Below are positions 11,263-23,755 of a DNA stretch of 64,000 nucleotides, piece by piece; the stretch's first letter is position 1; every line of letters begins with the position of its first letter. The DNA lies in contig JAAOMT010000067.1 in assembly GCA_016748015.1 (NCBI GenBank), positions 62,001-126,000 on the forward strand, given 5' to 3'. The translations under genes were made by a program, and so were the position numbers. Origin of the DNA: Geosiphon pyriformis. Its lineage: Eukaryota; Glomeromycota; Glomeromycetes; Archaeosporales; Geosiphonaceae. The notes beneath the pieces are model-generated. The model had not been told where the DNA came from. It did no database searches and saw only the letters and a list, made by a program, of their open reading frames with translations.

Positions 11263-13082
11263 CATATTCTAAAAAAAATTTATACACACAATAGAAAATT
11301 CGGGCGTTACTTGCCGAGACGACTGTACATGAAATTTTTTATCAATTTAATTTTGAATTAACCTTTTTTTCTGTAATTTACTGAAAAAGATTTTATACAA
11401 AAAAATTAAATATTTTGATTTAACTTTAAAAATACAATCGTATTTGTAATGTTAAGAATTTGATTTAAGATTTTAGTTTAAAGTTAACAATATTAATATA
11501 AATTTTTTTATAAATTTTGTAAAATTGTAGGAAACAATATAATAGTTTCTTTTAGTTAATAAATTTTAAATTTCCATTTTATTTAAAAAATTCTAAATGT
11601 AATAAAAATTACAAGTTTAAAAAATTAATTTTTATTTTATTTTTGAGGCATGTTATTTGACTTAAAAATTTAGAATAGAAGATTTTGGTTTGCATAAATA
11701 TAATAAATTTAAAAATTATATGTTATCATGTTGAATTATTATGGTTTATTTAAAATAACAAAGGGAATAATAATTAAATTTTTATATTATTATTCATTTT
11801 CAATTAGTTAAATTAATTAAATAATCATTATTTATTAATAACTGGCCATAAAAATAATTTTTTCTTGTTAATAATACATTTTAATTGATGGTATAAATAA
11901 ATTTATTTGCTAATTGTAGACTTGTGGTTTTTTAATTATCTTTATTATAATTACTAAAGTTCCATATTTTTAATCATTTTTTTTTGTAATTAACAATTTT
12001 TTTGCTTTTAAAGTTTTCAGAAATTAACTATGCCTAATTTTCTTCTTTCCTTAAATTATTTTTTTGTCAAAAATATTGATATTCAATCATTGATATCATT
12101 ATTTTTCAAATAGCCAAGAAAAACAAAATAGCAAAAAACAGTCATTACTATTATCAACTTTTTCAATAACAATTTTTTTGAAATTCCAGAAAATCTTTTT
12201 ATGGCATCACTTAAAGCATTAGTTTTGTGTCTTTTAAAAATCTTGAAACTATCAATACAGTTTTTGAGCCAGTTTTTTTTTCAATATTTGTTTGTGCACT
12301 AGTTCTGTTTTATTAAATTCAACAATAAAAATTAATTCAGACTTTAAAGCAAACAATAGCATTTTTTCTAATTTAAACAACAGCAACAACAATATATTTA
12401 TTAAGATAAATACAAATTAATATATGATTGTGTTGTTTATTATAATTTTTTTTAGCTGATTATTTTCCATTGAAAAGACAAATCAAGTTGTGTTCAACAC
12501 AAATTTTTATTCAATCAATAAATAGTTTGGGTTATAAATTAGAATAATATGTTAATATATAATAATAAAAAGTTATCATGTAATAATAAAAAGCTAATAA
12601 AAAAATTGTAACAAAAACAAATTCGATATATAAGAATTTTAATTAGTTTTAAAATTACAGTTGCAAATTTTTTTCATAAATTTAAAAATTGAGAAATAGT
12701 TTGTAATTTTTAATAGTTTGTATTATATACTTAAGCCACCAGTTAATTTTTCAATAATTAATTTTGTAGAAGTAAATAAAAAAATAAAATTTTTTTTTTT
12801 TTTTGAAAAATAAATCTAAATTTTAGTTTTGACAATATTTACATAAATAAATACAAATAATTATTTTGCTATAAAAATGAACTCTCATTAGATTACTGTT
12901 TTTAATAAAAATAATTTTTTATTTGAAAAGCTTAAATAATAATTTAATTTTCAATTGTATTTTTATATATATATATATATATTTTTAAATTAATTAAAAA
13001 AATGCTTTATTATATTGTATTAGTTGAAATAAATTTGTAATTTAATTGAGTAATAATTTTTAGTTTAAATTTGAAATCAAAG
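11263..13082. other. AT-rich gene-free stretch
   Basis: No gene or clear repeat apart from short AT runs (for example 12966-12982). The stretch separates the transposase relic from the 3' end of the PLAC8 gene. Confidence 0.5.
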
Positions 13083-13844
13083 TTATTCATGATGAACTTC
13101 TCGATATTCTTGTATCAATGCACAACATCCAAAAAAACAATGTATGGCTACATCTTTACACATTGTTCCCTAACGAACCAAAGTTAAAATTGGGATTCAG
13201 TCATTATTTGACAGTTTGGAATAAAATCAATATTAAATACCTTTATATCCTGCTGCGATCGAATTTCACCACGTCCAAGAGCGGAAAAGCAGCATGATGA
13301 TCCATAGATGGAAAGAACGGTATATTGACAGCAATTTATTACCCCGGATTGTGGATTTGATTTCAGGTTTTCCATTGTTTTACCCTAAAGTCATATATTA
13401 CAAGATTTCAATTCAGATAAAATTAATTCGTAAAATTGAAACAATCATAAATAAACCATACATAAGTAATACATGGACATAGAAAAGTTTTAAAACCTAA
13501 AGAAACGATTAAATTGGTTTAAATGTTGTACTTTATATTATATTACAGTATATCAATCTTTACTTGAAATCTTTTAACTCACTCAATAAAGGAAGAACAA
13601 AACAATCAAAAAGACCATATTTCCATTTTCCACTTGATCTTTGAGTATTTTGTTTATCGAATTTTGAAAAATATACTACCATCGGTTGTGATGGTTTATA
13701 CTCGGTTTGTTGTTTTTGTGTCTCTTCTAATTCTACAAACCCGGAACTTGAAATCCTTGAGCTATTATATATTTTAGACGAATTTGGAGGCGTGTAAATT
13801 AATGGTGGTTGTTGGATAGTATTGTCAGCCATTTGATGAATCAT
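13083..13844 (-). CDS. PLAC8 family cysteine-rich protein, four exons
   Basis: Exons by phase: 13844-13583 (262 nt), 13496-13462 (35 nt), 13384-13241 (144 nt), 13169-13083 (87 nt with TAA). Introns of 86, 77 and 71 bp all fit GT...AG. Together they give 175 aa. Residues 1-70 are polar and Q/P/S-rich. The PLAC8 domain follows: GKWKYGLFDCF, the hallmark CPCITYG encoded by the 35-nt exon, a hydrophobic cysteine segment (YTVLSIYGSSCCF), then GRGEIRSQQDIKG, CKDVAIHCFFGCCALIQEYRE. Every exon adds a canonical piece, which strongly supports the model. PLAC8/FW2.2/PCR proteins are small membrane proteins linked to cell-size control or metal (Cd, Zn) resistance; the function here is unknown. A second in-frame ATG at 13832 (MADN) could be the real start. 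Confidence 0.88.
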
Positions 13845-14974
13845 TCAATGAAGTATTTGCAAAGGCTCAATATAGTATATATATATATATATATATATGA
13901 TAATTAAAATAATATGAAAATTTCAACTTATAAAAATAAATTTCATGGCCATTGGTCTAAATATCTGTTATTTAATATCTAAGTTTGAACTAGCAACGGT
14001 AAAACATTTTTATACATGTAAAGATTTCCAGTCTTATAATATTCGTATTAAAATAAATAAATAACGATTTTCTTTTTTCGGAATAAAGAAATCTGTAAAT
14101 AAATACAATAAGTTAGCGATTATCTTTATTTTGTATTATCAGTTGGAAAATCAAAAGATAAATACAATTTTTTGTTTGTATTATTTTCGGAGAAGGTTAG
14201 ATCCATAGATTTATCAATTATAACCCTAAATCTCATAACGTTAATTTATAGCCAAGCAATTTATTTATACAATTTGTGACAATCACTTTATTAAATGAAA
14301 CCAAAAGTTAATGAAAACACAGATTTCACAAGGATATTAATATGGATATTCATAATTTGGTTTGGGAGGAATATTAAAATATTTTAGATGTCAATGGAAT
14401 TAAGCCATCAGGATTTTGGTGATTTCGTCAAAATCATGAATATTACAAAATAGTAAGAATCGATATAAAGCAATTGATGAATCATAAAAAAAATCAAATA
14501 ATTTATTTATGTTCAAAATATTTTAATAAGGTGTAGTAATATTTATATATAGATTTCCAAAGAAATCCCATCAATTAAAAATTTTCCCAATTATTATATT
14601 TATGTCACATTATTAACGGTTTGTCTGCTCAAAAAAATAATTTGATTTTGTTTTTTCCATGATAAAACCGTAAATCTAAAAGACCGGTTAATCAGAAACA
14701 AAATATTTGGTTTTTAATATAGTAACAGTGATAGTGATAGTGATTTATCATCCTGTTTATTTTTATTGTTAAAAGCAATTTTCTATTTAAGTAAAAGTTT
14801 CAAACTTGAAAATATTTTATTAGTTCTTTGTAATATTTTATATAAAAATTTTGTTAATTTCAAGTTCAAATAACTGAAATAATTATTCATGCAGAAAAAT
14901 TCTAGAATGTTTAAAAAAAAAACTCTTTAGATTAATACTATTTATGTCAAAGTGAATACCGAAATCTACTATAA
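13845..14974. other. upstream region of PLAC8 gene, AT-rich
   Basis: Begins with an AT dinucleotide run at about 13876-13900, within 60 bp of the PLAC8 start. No gene or other feature is seen in the rest. Confidence 0.5.
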
Positions 14975-15915
14975 AATTTTTCACCTTTAATATTTAAAAT
15001 ATCTTTATATACAATTTTTTTGAAAAAGAGACGCTTTACAGTTAATAATAATCAGAATTGAAAATAGATGTAGGCGTCTTTAAAAAAGAAAAAAAATGAC
15101 ACTATATATGATATTTTATACTATATTTTAAACATAAATAAAAAACCGATTCCTCCTTCAATTTCTTTATCAGTTCCAAGTTAAATATCAAGAATAAGAT
15201 TATAGAAGTGCTTATTTATTTCGTCGATTTAATCAGATCGATTACTAACTTAATCAAACGCCAAATCCAACTCTGAAAAAAAGGCCTTTGTAGTAAAAAA
15301 ATTCTCAAAAGATTAAAGAATAATAAATGAAAGCTTACCATTTGTATAAATGTAGGCTTCGAGATTATTTGACTTGTATATCTTGTCATATCTTGGATAC
15401 CACCTTGTATCTCTTTGGAATCAAGTTTTTTTCTACAGACAGACTCATTTAAGTTACAGTTATCGCGAGTAGCAATAACTGTTTGTTGAAGTTCTTCTCC
15501 ACTGTCACGGCAAAATGGACTCTTCTTCCAATTTTTTTCAATCATATTTAGAATACATTGAGGTGTATGCTTTTCGATTATAGGGCACTTTCCCTGAATT
15601 ATATCTATTTGAATTTACATACGATTTTTAATATCATTCCACGGTCTTTCTCCTGAAATAATTTCCCAGGAAATGATAGCAAAGCTGCATATATTGCTAT
15701 GTTCAAGATATTCAAAAACATCCTAATTATTATTAGACTAGCAAACGTAATCAGCAGAATGACAGAGTCCAAGATCAGAAATAACGAGATTCGATTTCAA
15801 AATAAGGATATTTTTAGGATGCAAATTTCCATGCACTAGTTCTGATTCATGCGTAAACTTTAGGCAATTAGCGATTTGAAAACCAGTATGAAAAAATATT
15901 TCCCAAGTAAAAGTA
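14975..15915 (-). repeat. left arm of inverted duplication
   Basis: This arm matches about 21380-22300 in reverse complement. Shared landmarks outside the coding part are the stretch near 15000-15150 (gagacgctttacagtt, gatgtaggcgtcttta, gacactatatatgatat) and its counterpart at 22120-22240. Divergence by small indels and substitutions shows it is not recent. Confidence 0.75.
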
Positions 15916-15945
15916 TTTTTGTCCACAAGACCAAATCTTTTTCTT
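15216..15945 (-). pseudogene. protein kinase (Sel1-kinase family) 3' part, degenerate
   Basis: The minus strand encodes the C-terminal half of a protein kinase. Segments in order: FTWEIFFHTGFQIANCLKFT; a catalytic loop HGNLHPKNIL, where Asn replaces the catalytic Asp; SDLGLC in place of DFG; then after a stop and a deletion of the activation segment and APE motif, FAIISWEIISGERPWNDIKN; and a tail IEKHTPQC...MIEKNWKKSPFCRDSGEEL. A final GTAAGC...TTCAG intron of about 65 bp (near 15270-15340) precedes a short last exon ending KLVIDLIKSTK. The N-lobe and any Sel1 repeats are missing. It cannot encode an active kinase. Confidence 0.8.
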
Positions 15946-15950
15946 TTATT

Positions 15951-18900
15951 TTATCTAAAAATTTAATCTTGTTAGAAGAAATCCATTCCAAGCAGCCTTT
16001 GCAGCTTTCAGAATTTGTTATATATACATACATTTTATATATTAATTAATATTCATAATAATACTGTTGAAATGAATTCACAACTTGAGAATCAATGCTT
16101 TGTTAGTTTTTATTACATTCTTTTAATTATAAATTTCTAAATAATTTTTTCAAATAAATATTTTTTCATTCTTATATGGGACAAATATAACCATTTTGTT
16201 TTAAATTCAGTTAAAAAAAAGTTAATTAAGATGATTATAAACATTAGACTAATTAGCATCTCTGATACTGCTTATAGTCTTGTTATGTGGATAGTCTCCA
16301 TTGCTACTTGTATTGTATTTTCCAGATTTTAGTTTTCTTTTCATAATAAAGTGAGTATGAAAAAAAAACTTACCAAGAATTGGTTCAAATAAAAATTTTT
16401 ATGAGGGTGTGAAATAACAATTGTGTAAAGTTGGTGTTGGAAGATAGTATCCCATCCTGTCTGCACTGAGATTTGTCATGAAGACTGACAATGTAGAGCT
16501 CAGCAGATCAAATAACAATGTCTGTTGAGATACACTCATCAAATATCACATTAAAGCACATAGAATAATTATATTTTGCTTGCAAAAATTTCCCAATCGA
16601 ATGATTCTATACACTGTAAACAGATCACGCTTAAAAGCTATAATTAGATTACAAGCATAATTAGAATAGATGCACTTTTAGAAGTTTACATAAAAGACCT
16701 TACAATGGAACACTGACCTATTAGAAAAAGACAAAAAACCAGATTGTTATAAGCACGGACGCTAACCGTCTGATCAGAGGCATTTTTCATTTTTAAAAAG
16801 ATTATTTCATAGCTCCGATTTTCTACATTTTGGTGGTCTGACCTTTGTCATTAGCAAATACCTGATTTTCTGGCCTATGAATGTGTACCCTGCAAAGTGT
16901 GGTTTTATTTTCTACAGTGGATCAAATTTGCCTTTGTGTTCCAATAAACTATTTAATAGTTAGATGCTGTGTGAGTGTAAGTCATAATGAACCATACCAA
17001 AAAAATGAACTTAACCAAGTCCAAAAACTATAATCTACGCAATCTTTAATTTATATTCCCAACTCATAGAATGAAAATTTGTTGATAAATATTTCCGGAT
17101 GTCTCATTTTTGGGAATTCGCTTGTATTTTTTAGGGCTTCGCATAATCTTATCATTAATACGTGATGATATTTCAAGCTTTTGCAATATGATTTAGCATT
17201 AAAAATGCCCCTAATAGAATTTTCAAGATTTTGAATCTTTGTGATGACTTTCACACTTTAAATCGATGTATTCAGGTAATTTAACATTAAAGTCAAAATC
17301 CCATATGGGGATTATGACATAATCCCTTTTCACTTAGCTGATACAAAAACTCTAAAAGCATATGTGTTATTTAAGGAAAAAAAAACTCCAAGATAGAAAT
17401 TAAGCAGCCAATGATGATATCTCGCACTTCGAAATTAGTAATATTTTGTTACTCATCTACGGATATGCTGAACTTTGAGAAATTATATCGATTTGTTTAA
17501 CAAATTTCAGTTCGGAGGCAATATTGAGTAAGTATAAACTTTAGAAATTGCAATCATCTTTTTAATAATTAATCATGAGAAAATTAACGAAATATATCAT
17601 TTAATCCTCTCGCAATTTTGAAACAAAAATGGAACCACCAAGGAGCGATGTAACAAAAGCTATTGTGGGTATTTTTCACGTTTTCAAGAAAAATTTAAAG
17701 AAATTTTACTATTGACCAGCCCAGAATTTTTTGAGCTGTATATAATTTGCCAATTAGAAAATATCTTTGTACCGCTTTTCATTAATAATGGAGTCTGTGT
17801 GAAGCTAGTCGATTGAAAATAAATTTATTTAGGCTAAAATTAATCAACCACTTGCAAATTTTTTGTATAAGTATTCAAAGTTTTCCGCTTATTATTATGG
17901 CATCATTACAAATGAGGAAAATTTTACATCCCACCCTCGATAGTGAGGATTATTGCGACTATAACAGCAATCAAAGAATATTACACTGAATTAATAAATA
18001 ATCAAGAAAACTTAATTGAAGTTTATCTGGCTAGGAAGATCTTGCTAATTTGAAAGACCTTATTAAGTTGGTTTCTACTTTTAATTTCCATTCTTTTCAA
18101 ATTTGAGATCTTTAATATATCCAGAGTGCCAATTTGATCCATTGGTCTTTAACAGTGACTTGACTACTTTACAATGTCTAAAAACACTATAATTTAAGTA
18201 TTGTACCAGTTTGAAAGACCTTGTCTTTACTCGCAAGGAAAATTTTGATTTTCCACAGTTAACAACGTTCTTTATGATGTGAGAGAAAGGAAGATTTTTA
18301 CCCATAAAGATTAAATGTGACAAAGTTGAATCTTTGTCCAAATTTTTTGGGAATCCTGCACAGAATTTACAAGGAATTTGTTTATCTCACGTTTTCCTTG
18401 TATTCAACCCCAGTCTTTTGCAAATATTCTTAAACTTCTGTGTTCTCGAAAAACATATTAAATGAGCTTAAGAGATTAAAGGTGCTCATTTCGAACTTAG
18501 AATTAGAACGCCCTAATATTAATAGTAAATATGATAGTTACTAAAAACAGGAAATCTAAAATTTCGAAAATATTGTGCCAGATCTAGGTCTTCATATTTC
18601 TTACAATTTTCAACGGTTTAAAATGGCAGATTTCATCAGAATTTGTCAAACTGCCAAATGAATTGCGATTTTTTGTCTTTCAAAACCTGAAAAGGTATTA
18701 TGACTTGATGCATAAAGAAGCATATTAGATGGAAAGAGAATTATTGAAGGATGGATAGAGAATTTGTTTGTGAAAATTTACCTAAAACTGCTGCCTTGAT
18801 TTCAAAAAATAGTTTAGGGTTTTGGGAATTTATAAGAGCTGTTAAGGAGTGTCTAAAAAAATTTTAATGAATATATAATGATAGATGAAGCACTAAAGTG

Positions 18901-19793
18901 TAATTTATAAAAAACATTAAAGATTAAATCTTGAATCTCGAACTCACAATAATTTAATTTAATTTTAACATAGTGAGATTGTTTTTAAAAAATAATTATG
19001 AGTATTGGTGCAACAAGATATTAATTAAAAAAGATCGCAGAAAAATGATTAATAAAATGCCTGAAAAAAAAAAAGAAGTCTGTTTGTCAACAAAAATCAA
19101 ATATATAACTGAATTTACGAGTTCCTAAAACACGTTTTAATCATCTTACTCATAATGATCTCTACTTCTAAAATTTATCAATGAAAAAATTATAAGTTAA
19201 AAAACCCAACCTCAAGAGTCTTATAATTACAATCAGAAAGTCTATTTTGAAAAACTTGACTGAAAAAATCTTATGATTGTAAAGGGTGTGAATTTTATTT
19301 GAAAAATATTCTAGATTTCAATTTTTAATACAGCAGGGACTAATTTCTGATGTCATTAATGGGAATTTCTTAAATTAAGATAATATTAAGCTAAAAATGA
19401 TATTTAGATACAGTAAATAGCATTTTGTAAGTATTTTTTAATAGATTCGTTATAGAAGCTAATTGATGGATGGTAAAATGACTCAAAGAAAACTTAATAT
19501 TATTTAAAAAGATATACATGAAACCAATTAATTGCTAGATTTTTTCATGTTAATTGATTAAAAGCAATTTCTAAATAATGATTTAATTATCGATTCATTA
19601 AAACTTAAGATAAAACTCACCCTTAATTCCTGTATGAATTATATAATTCTTTGGGGGTTACGTCTTTTCAAGGTCTAGCCTTTCAGGGAATGTGATTCTA
19701 GTTTGAAATCCTTATTTATTAGCGAGACGAACACTTCTTTACCCATAGAAAATATTCAAAGGTTCGACAATCTATTTTTATTACTTGAAAATC
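15951..19793. other. spacer between inverted arms, largely unassigned
   Basis: No intact gene. Between about 17440 and 18860 the plus strand shows broken but protein-like segments, for example ITAIKEYYTELINNQENLIE and ISNLELERPNINSKYDSY, in a style seen in degenerate F-box/leucine-rich genes of these fungi. The match is too weak to name. Minus-strand frames of 67 and 86 codons (17051-17254, 18081-18341) show no known motif. Confidence 0.35.
16750..16783 (-). other. tRNA-like 5' half (tRNA-Ile-UAU-like), relic
   Basis: On the minus strand GCCTCTGATCAGACGGTTAG followed by CGTCCGTGCTTATAAC resembles the acceptor 5' strand, D-arm and anticodon arm of a eukaryotic tRNA, with TAT where an Ile anticodon would be. 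The D-stem pairs poorly, the 3' anticodon strand does not match, and I find no T-arm or acceptor 3' strand downstream. At best it is a truncated tRNA copy or the head of a tRNA-derived element. Confidence 0.3.
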
Positions 19794-21989
19794 ATGTCTT
19801 CAACTTCATTAATTGAAAATGCAACTTCACCCATCGACTGGGTTGAAGGAGCATTTATTGTCATCAAAGAAAATATGCACATTTTCACATCTAGTGAATA
19901 TTCAAAAGTTGCTCGATAGACTATATTTTGCTCGGCTTTTCTTTAGAATATGGGATTGAAACTATTCCTAATCTAACAAAGCATTTTTAGAATTTCAGAA
20001 AGCAGCGGAGGCAAACAATTCTTTTGATCAATTCTTCTTAGGTTATTGTTATAATAATGGAATCGGTACCTCACAAGATCGAGGAAAAGCATTTGAGCTC
20101 TATTCAAAAGCGGGTAATACAAATACACTAAACAACCTTGGAATTTGTTATAATTATGGATGGGGAACAACGAAAAATGAGGAAAAAGCATTCGAACTCT
20201 ATTCAAAAGCAGCAGAGGTGGGAAGTTTACTTGGGCAAATCAACCTTAGAGTATATTATCCAAATGGACTGGAAACAATGAAAGATCCGAAAAAAGTGGG
20301 AAATTGGAGTCCACAAACCAATATTGGAATGCATTATCGAAATAGATGGGGAACAGCGAAAAATCTACAAGAAGCATTTAAATTCTATTTAATAGCAACA
20401 CAGGCTGGAAATTAAAATGAACAATACAACCTTGGATGGTGTTATCAAAATGGATGGGAGACCACAAAAAATCTAGAAAAAGTACTTGAGATCTATTTGA
20501 AAGCAGCAGAAACAAATAACTTAAGTTATCAAAGTGATTTTCCTGATTTGAATGCCCTTGACCACACTTTGCAGGATCAAAATGACTTAGAACGTTTCAT
20601 TTTGCAATTACAAAATCGAGGTTTAAAATGCTCGGGTAATTCTAGAGGAGTGTTTTTAGATTGAAGCTTTCTTTGACAAGCTTTCAGATGAATTCAAGTG
20701 TCTTAAATGTGGTAACTTGGCTATAATTATTACTGGATCTCCTATATGTTCATTATGTGATACTGATAAAAGTGATAATGTATTTGAAGCCGGGTTGCTA
20801 AAATTTCCAGAATGCTATCTCACAATTTGGTGTAAATATTGTGAATCATCACGATTATCAAACATGCAGGAAACATGGACTAGTGGGAATAATCATATTA
20901 ATCATATAATTCATACCCAGTGCATTTCAAAAGCTGCAGGGAATGCTTGGAATGGATTTCTCCCGACAAAATTAAACTTTTGAATAAGGTAGAGGATTTG
21001 GGGTTGTTAAAGAAGGTATATGGAAGAGAGGCAAATTCTATTTTGGGGCAAGAAAAATTAAAAGTATGAGAGAAGTGGGTTTACGAGAGTTGCTTTGAAA
21101 TGTCTTAAAAATAGCCAAAACATAGAATATGTCAATTCCATCGAGGTAATTTTATTTTAGAAAATTTTCTGATTTTTATTATTCCCTTTTATTTTTCTAA
21201 CACTAGAAAACGCACTGAAATAGTTTATTGCCCAATTTGACTGTGCCCCTTGCAAATACATTCTTGAATGCTATGGAATAACTAAAGATGCTATAGCCGA
21301 TGAATTTATTATGGTTTTACCATTTGCGGAACACGGAGACCTTAGAGCTTTTCTCATGATGAACGAAACCACTCTTACTTGGGAAATGTTTCTTCTTACT
21401 CTTTTCTAAATCGTTAGTTGTCTAAGATTTATACATGATTCAAATCTGGTGTATGGCGACTTACATCCTGGAAATATTCTTGTATTGAAAACAAACCTCT
21501 TAAAAGTTGCCATTGCTGACCTAGGATTTCACAGCCTGGGGAAACTTTTAGTGTTGTTCGATACCTCGCACCTGAAATTTGTAACTTGGAGGCTCATACC
21601 AAGTATATTTATGTCCATTCAATTATATACAATTCAGAAAAGGCGCCCTTTAATCGAAAAGCATACACCTCAATGTATTCAGGAAATGATTGAAAAAAAT
21701 TGGGGTGATAAATCGCATTGCCGTGATAGTGCAGAAGAACTTCAACAAAGAGTTTATTGCTGCTCACGATAACTGTAACTTAAATGAATCTATCTGTAGA
21801 AAAAAAAAATTTCAAAAAGATACAAGATACGACATTTGATAAAAGTCAAAAAAATCTCAAGCCTTACATTTTTTACAAATTGTAAGCTTTTCATTTATTA
21901 TTATTTAATTTTTTTTGAGAATTTTTTACTACAAAGGCCTTTTTTCAGAGTTGGATTTGGCGTTTAGTTAAGTTAGCAATGATGGATTA
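19794..21989 (+). pseudogene. Sel1-repeat protein kinase, degenerate
   Basis: ATG at 19794 begins MSSTSLIENATSPIDWVEGA and stops at a TAG after SKVAR. Sel1 units follow (FFLGYCYNNGIGTSQDRGKA, NNLGICYNYGWGTTKNEEKA, YNLGWCYQNGWETTKNLEKV). Next is a Cys-rich linker (FKCLKCGNLAI, CSLCD, WCKYCESS), the kinase N-lobe (GIWKRGKFYFGARK, RVALKCLKNSQN), and after an apparent intron the C-lobe: LECYGITKDA, a catalytic loop YGDLHPGNIL in which Tyr replaces the usual His, ADLGF for DFG, and RYLAPEICN in another frame. The order Sel1, Cys-rich linker, kinase is the full architecture of this fungal family. Several stops and frameshifts make it non-functional. Its 3' half is the right arm of the inverted duplication. 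Confidence 0.82.
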
Positions 21990-22300
21990 ATGCATTGTAT
22001 GGTATATATGGCAATCGATAAATTCAAGGTCTGATTAAACCGACGAGATCAGTAAGCAATTTAATAATGCTATTATTGGTATTTAACTTTGAAACAGATG
22101 AAGAATTTTGAGAGAGGAATCGGTTTTTTATTTATGTTTAAAATATAGTATAGAATATCATATATAGTGTCATTTTTATATCTTTTTTAAAGACGCCTAC
22201 ATCAATTTTCAAGTCTGAGAATTATTAACTGTAAAGCGTCTCTTTTTTAAAAAAAAATTATATATAAACATATTTTAAATGTTAAAAGGTGGAAAAATTT
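21380..22300 (+). repeat. right arm of inverted duplication
   Basis: Reverse-complement counterpart of 14975-15915. It covers the kinase C-lobe, the last intron and exon, and about 300 bp of 3' flank (gaggaatcggttttttattt, agacgcctacatc, actgtaaagcgtctc). The two arms are separated by about 5.4 kb. Confidence 0.75.
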
Positions 22301-23590
22301 ATATTTGGGATAAACTAATAAATATTCCTTCTATAAACTTCAATCTTATAAATTTTATTTTCAAATTATTTTTAACTTGTAATATTTTAATTTCACTCAT
22401 AAGGATTGGGAATGAGAATGGCTGGTCTTAAATCTTTACCAGGTTAAATACTGATATAAATATAAATTTTCATTTACAAGTTTAGCCATTTTCACTTATG
22501 AATAATTTTCAAATGAATATGATGTTGTCATACGACGGTTGAGAGTCTTTTAAGCTTTTTTAATGATAATAAAAATAAGAATGTATAATCTTATTTTAAA
22601 GTCATTGATATATTCTTTGTCTTAACTCTATATACAAAATTAAAAATAATATTTAAAATGTAAAAAAAAAAATTGATTTTTTTAGAAAAATAAATTAATC
22701 AATGATTCAAAATTATTAATATTTGGGATAAATACAATTTATTAAACCAATGTTTTTTAGTTAAAATTACTTTTAAAATTAATTTTTATTCATAAAATTT
22801 AATAACTTCAAAGTTATTTAATTAGCCAAACTATCAAAAAAAAAAGTGTTTTATAAATAATGTGAAAAATAAACTTTTAACAAGAAATCATATAAATTAT
22901 AACTAAGAAATTTAAATATAATAACAAAACAATTATATAGCATAAAATTACAATTAAACAAATAATAATTGTTTTCGAACATTGAAAAAATATTTATAAA
23001 AATATTAATGACCTTTAAAAAAAAACAGCAAAAATAGCAACATTTAATTAGTAATAAAAAATTATTAAATATTACAGACAATTCTAAACTCATTGTGCAC
23101 AATAATTTGAAATACTAAAAAAGTGTAAAACTAACACTTTGAATACATTTCAAAAATCAAATTATCAACAAATTTTTGAAAACCAGAATATTTCAATAAT
23201 AAAACAAAAACTAATAGAAAAGTTTATTGACAATTTTGCACAAGAGCTCAATAAAAATACATACTCCAAAAATATAATTACAATATCAAACAATGCTGTA
23301 AAAAATATTATTTATTAAATCATAAATAAATTTGATAAAACAATTTTCACAAACCTAGAAAAAAAAAGTTGTTTAATTTTTATTAACTCGATTAAAACCA
23401 TTTCGTCTAAATTAACAGCAAGATTAATTAACAAACTAAAAATTAAAAACTCTTTTTAGTTACATTAATCTCACTTGTTTTAAACATGTTTTAATTTCAG
23501 AACCGTTTTTTATATATTTTGAGTCATTATTAAAGGGTGAATATAAAATTCAAAGAACATTTTGATGTATCTTTTAAATTTTTAATTATT

Positions 23591-23631
<41 letters not shown>

Positions 23632-23755
23632 TAAATTAACCAATCATTAATAGATAAAACAACTATTTATTCCCTTAAAATTTTAGGACATTATGGCAAA
23701 TTCGCCTATATGTAACATAAAGATAAAAATAAAATTTTAATTTATAAAATATTTT
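22301..23755. other. AT-rich gene-free stretch
   Basis: No gene seen. An 83-codon minus-strand frame at 22851-23102 is low-complexity F/L/Y/N translation. An ATCA-type tetranucleotide run (atcaatcaatcaatcaataa) lies at about 23590-23630. Confidence 0.5.

Noticed and set aside
23580-23635. ATCA/AATC run as a possible CRISPR or regulatory array
   Set aside because: It is a plain tetranucleotide repeat with no spacers; no CRISPR-like structure is present anywhere in the window.
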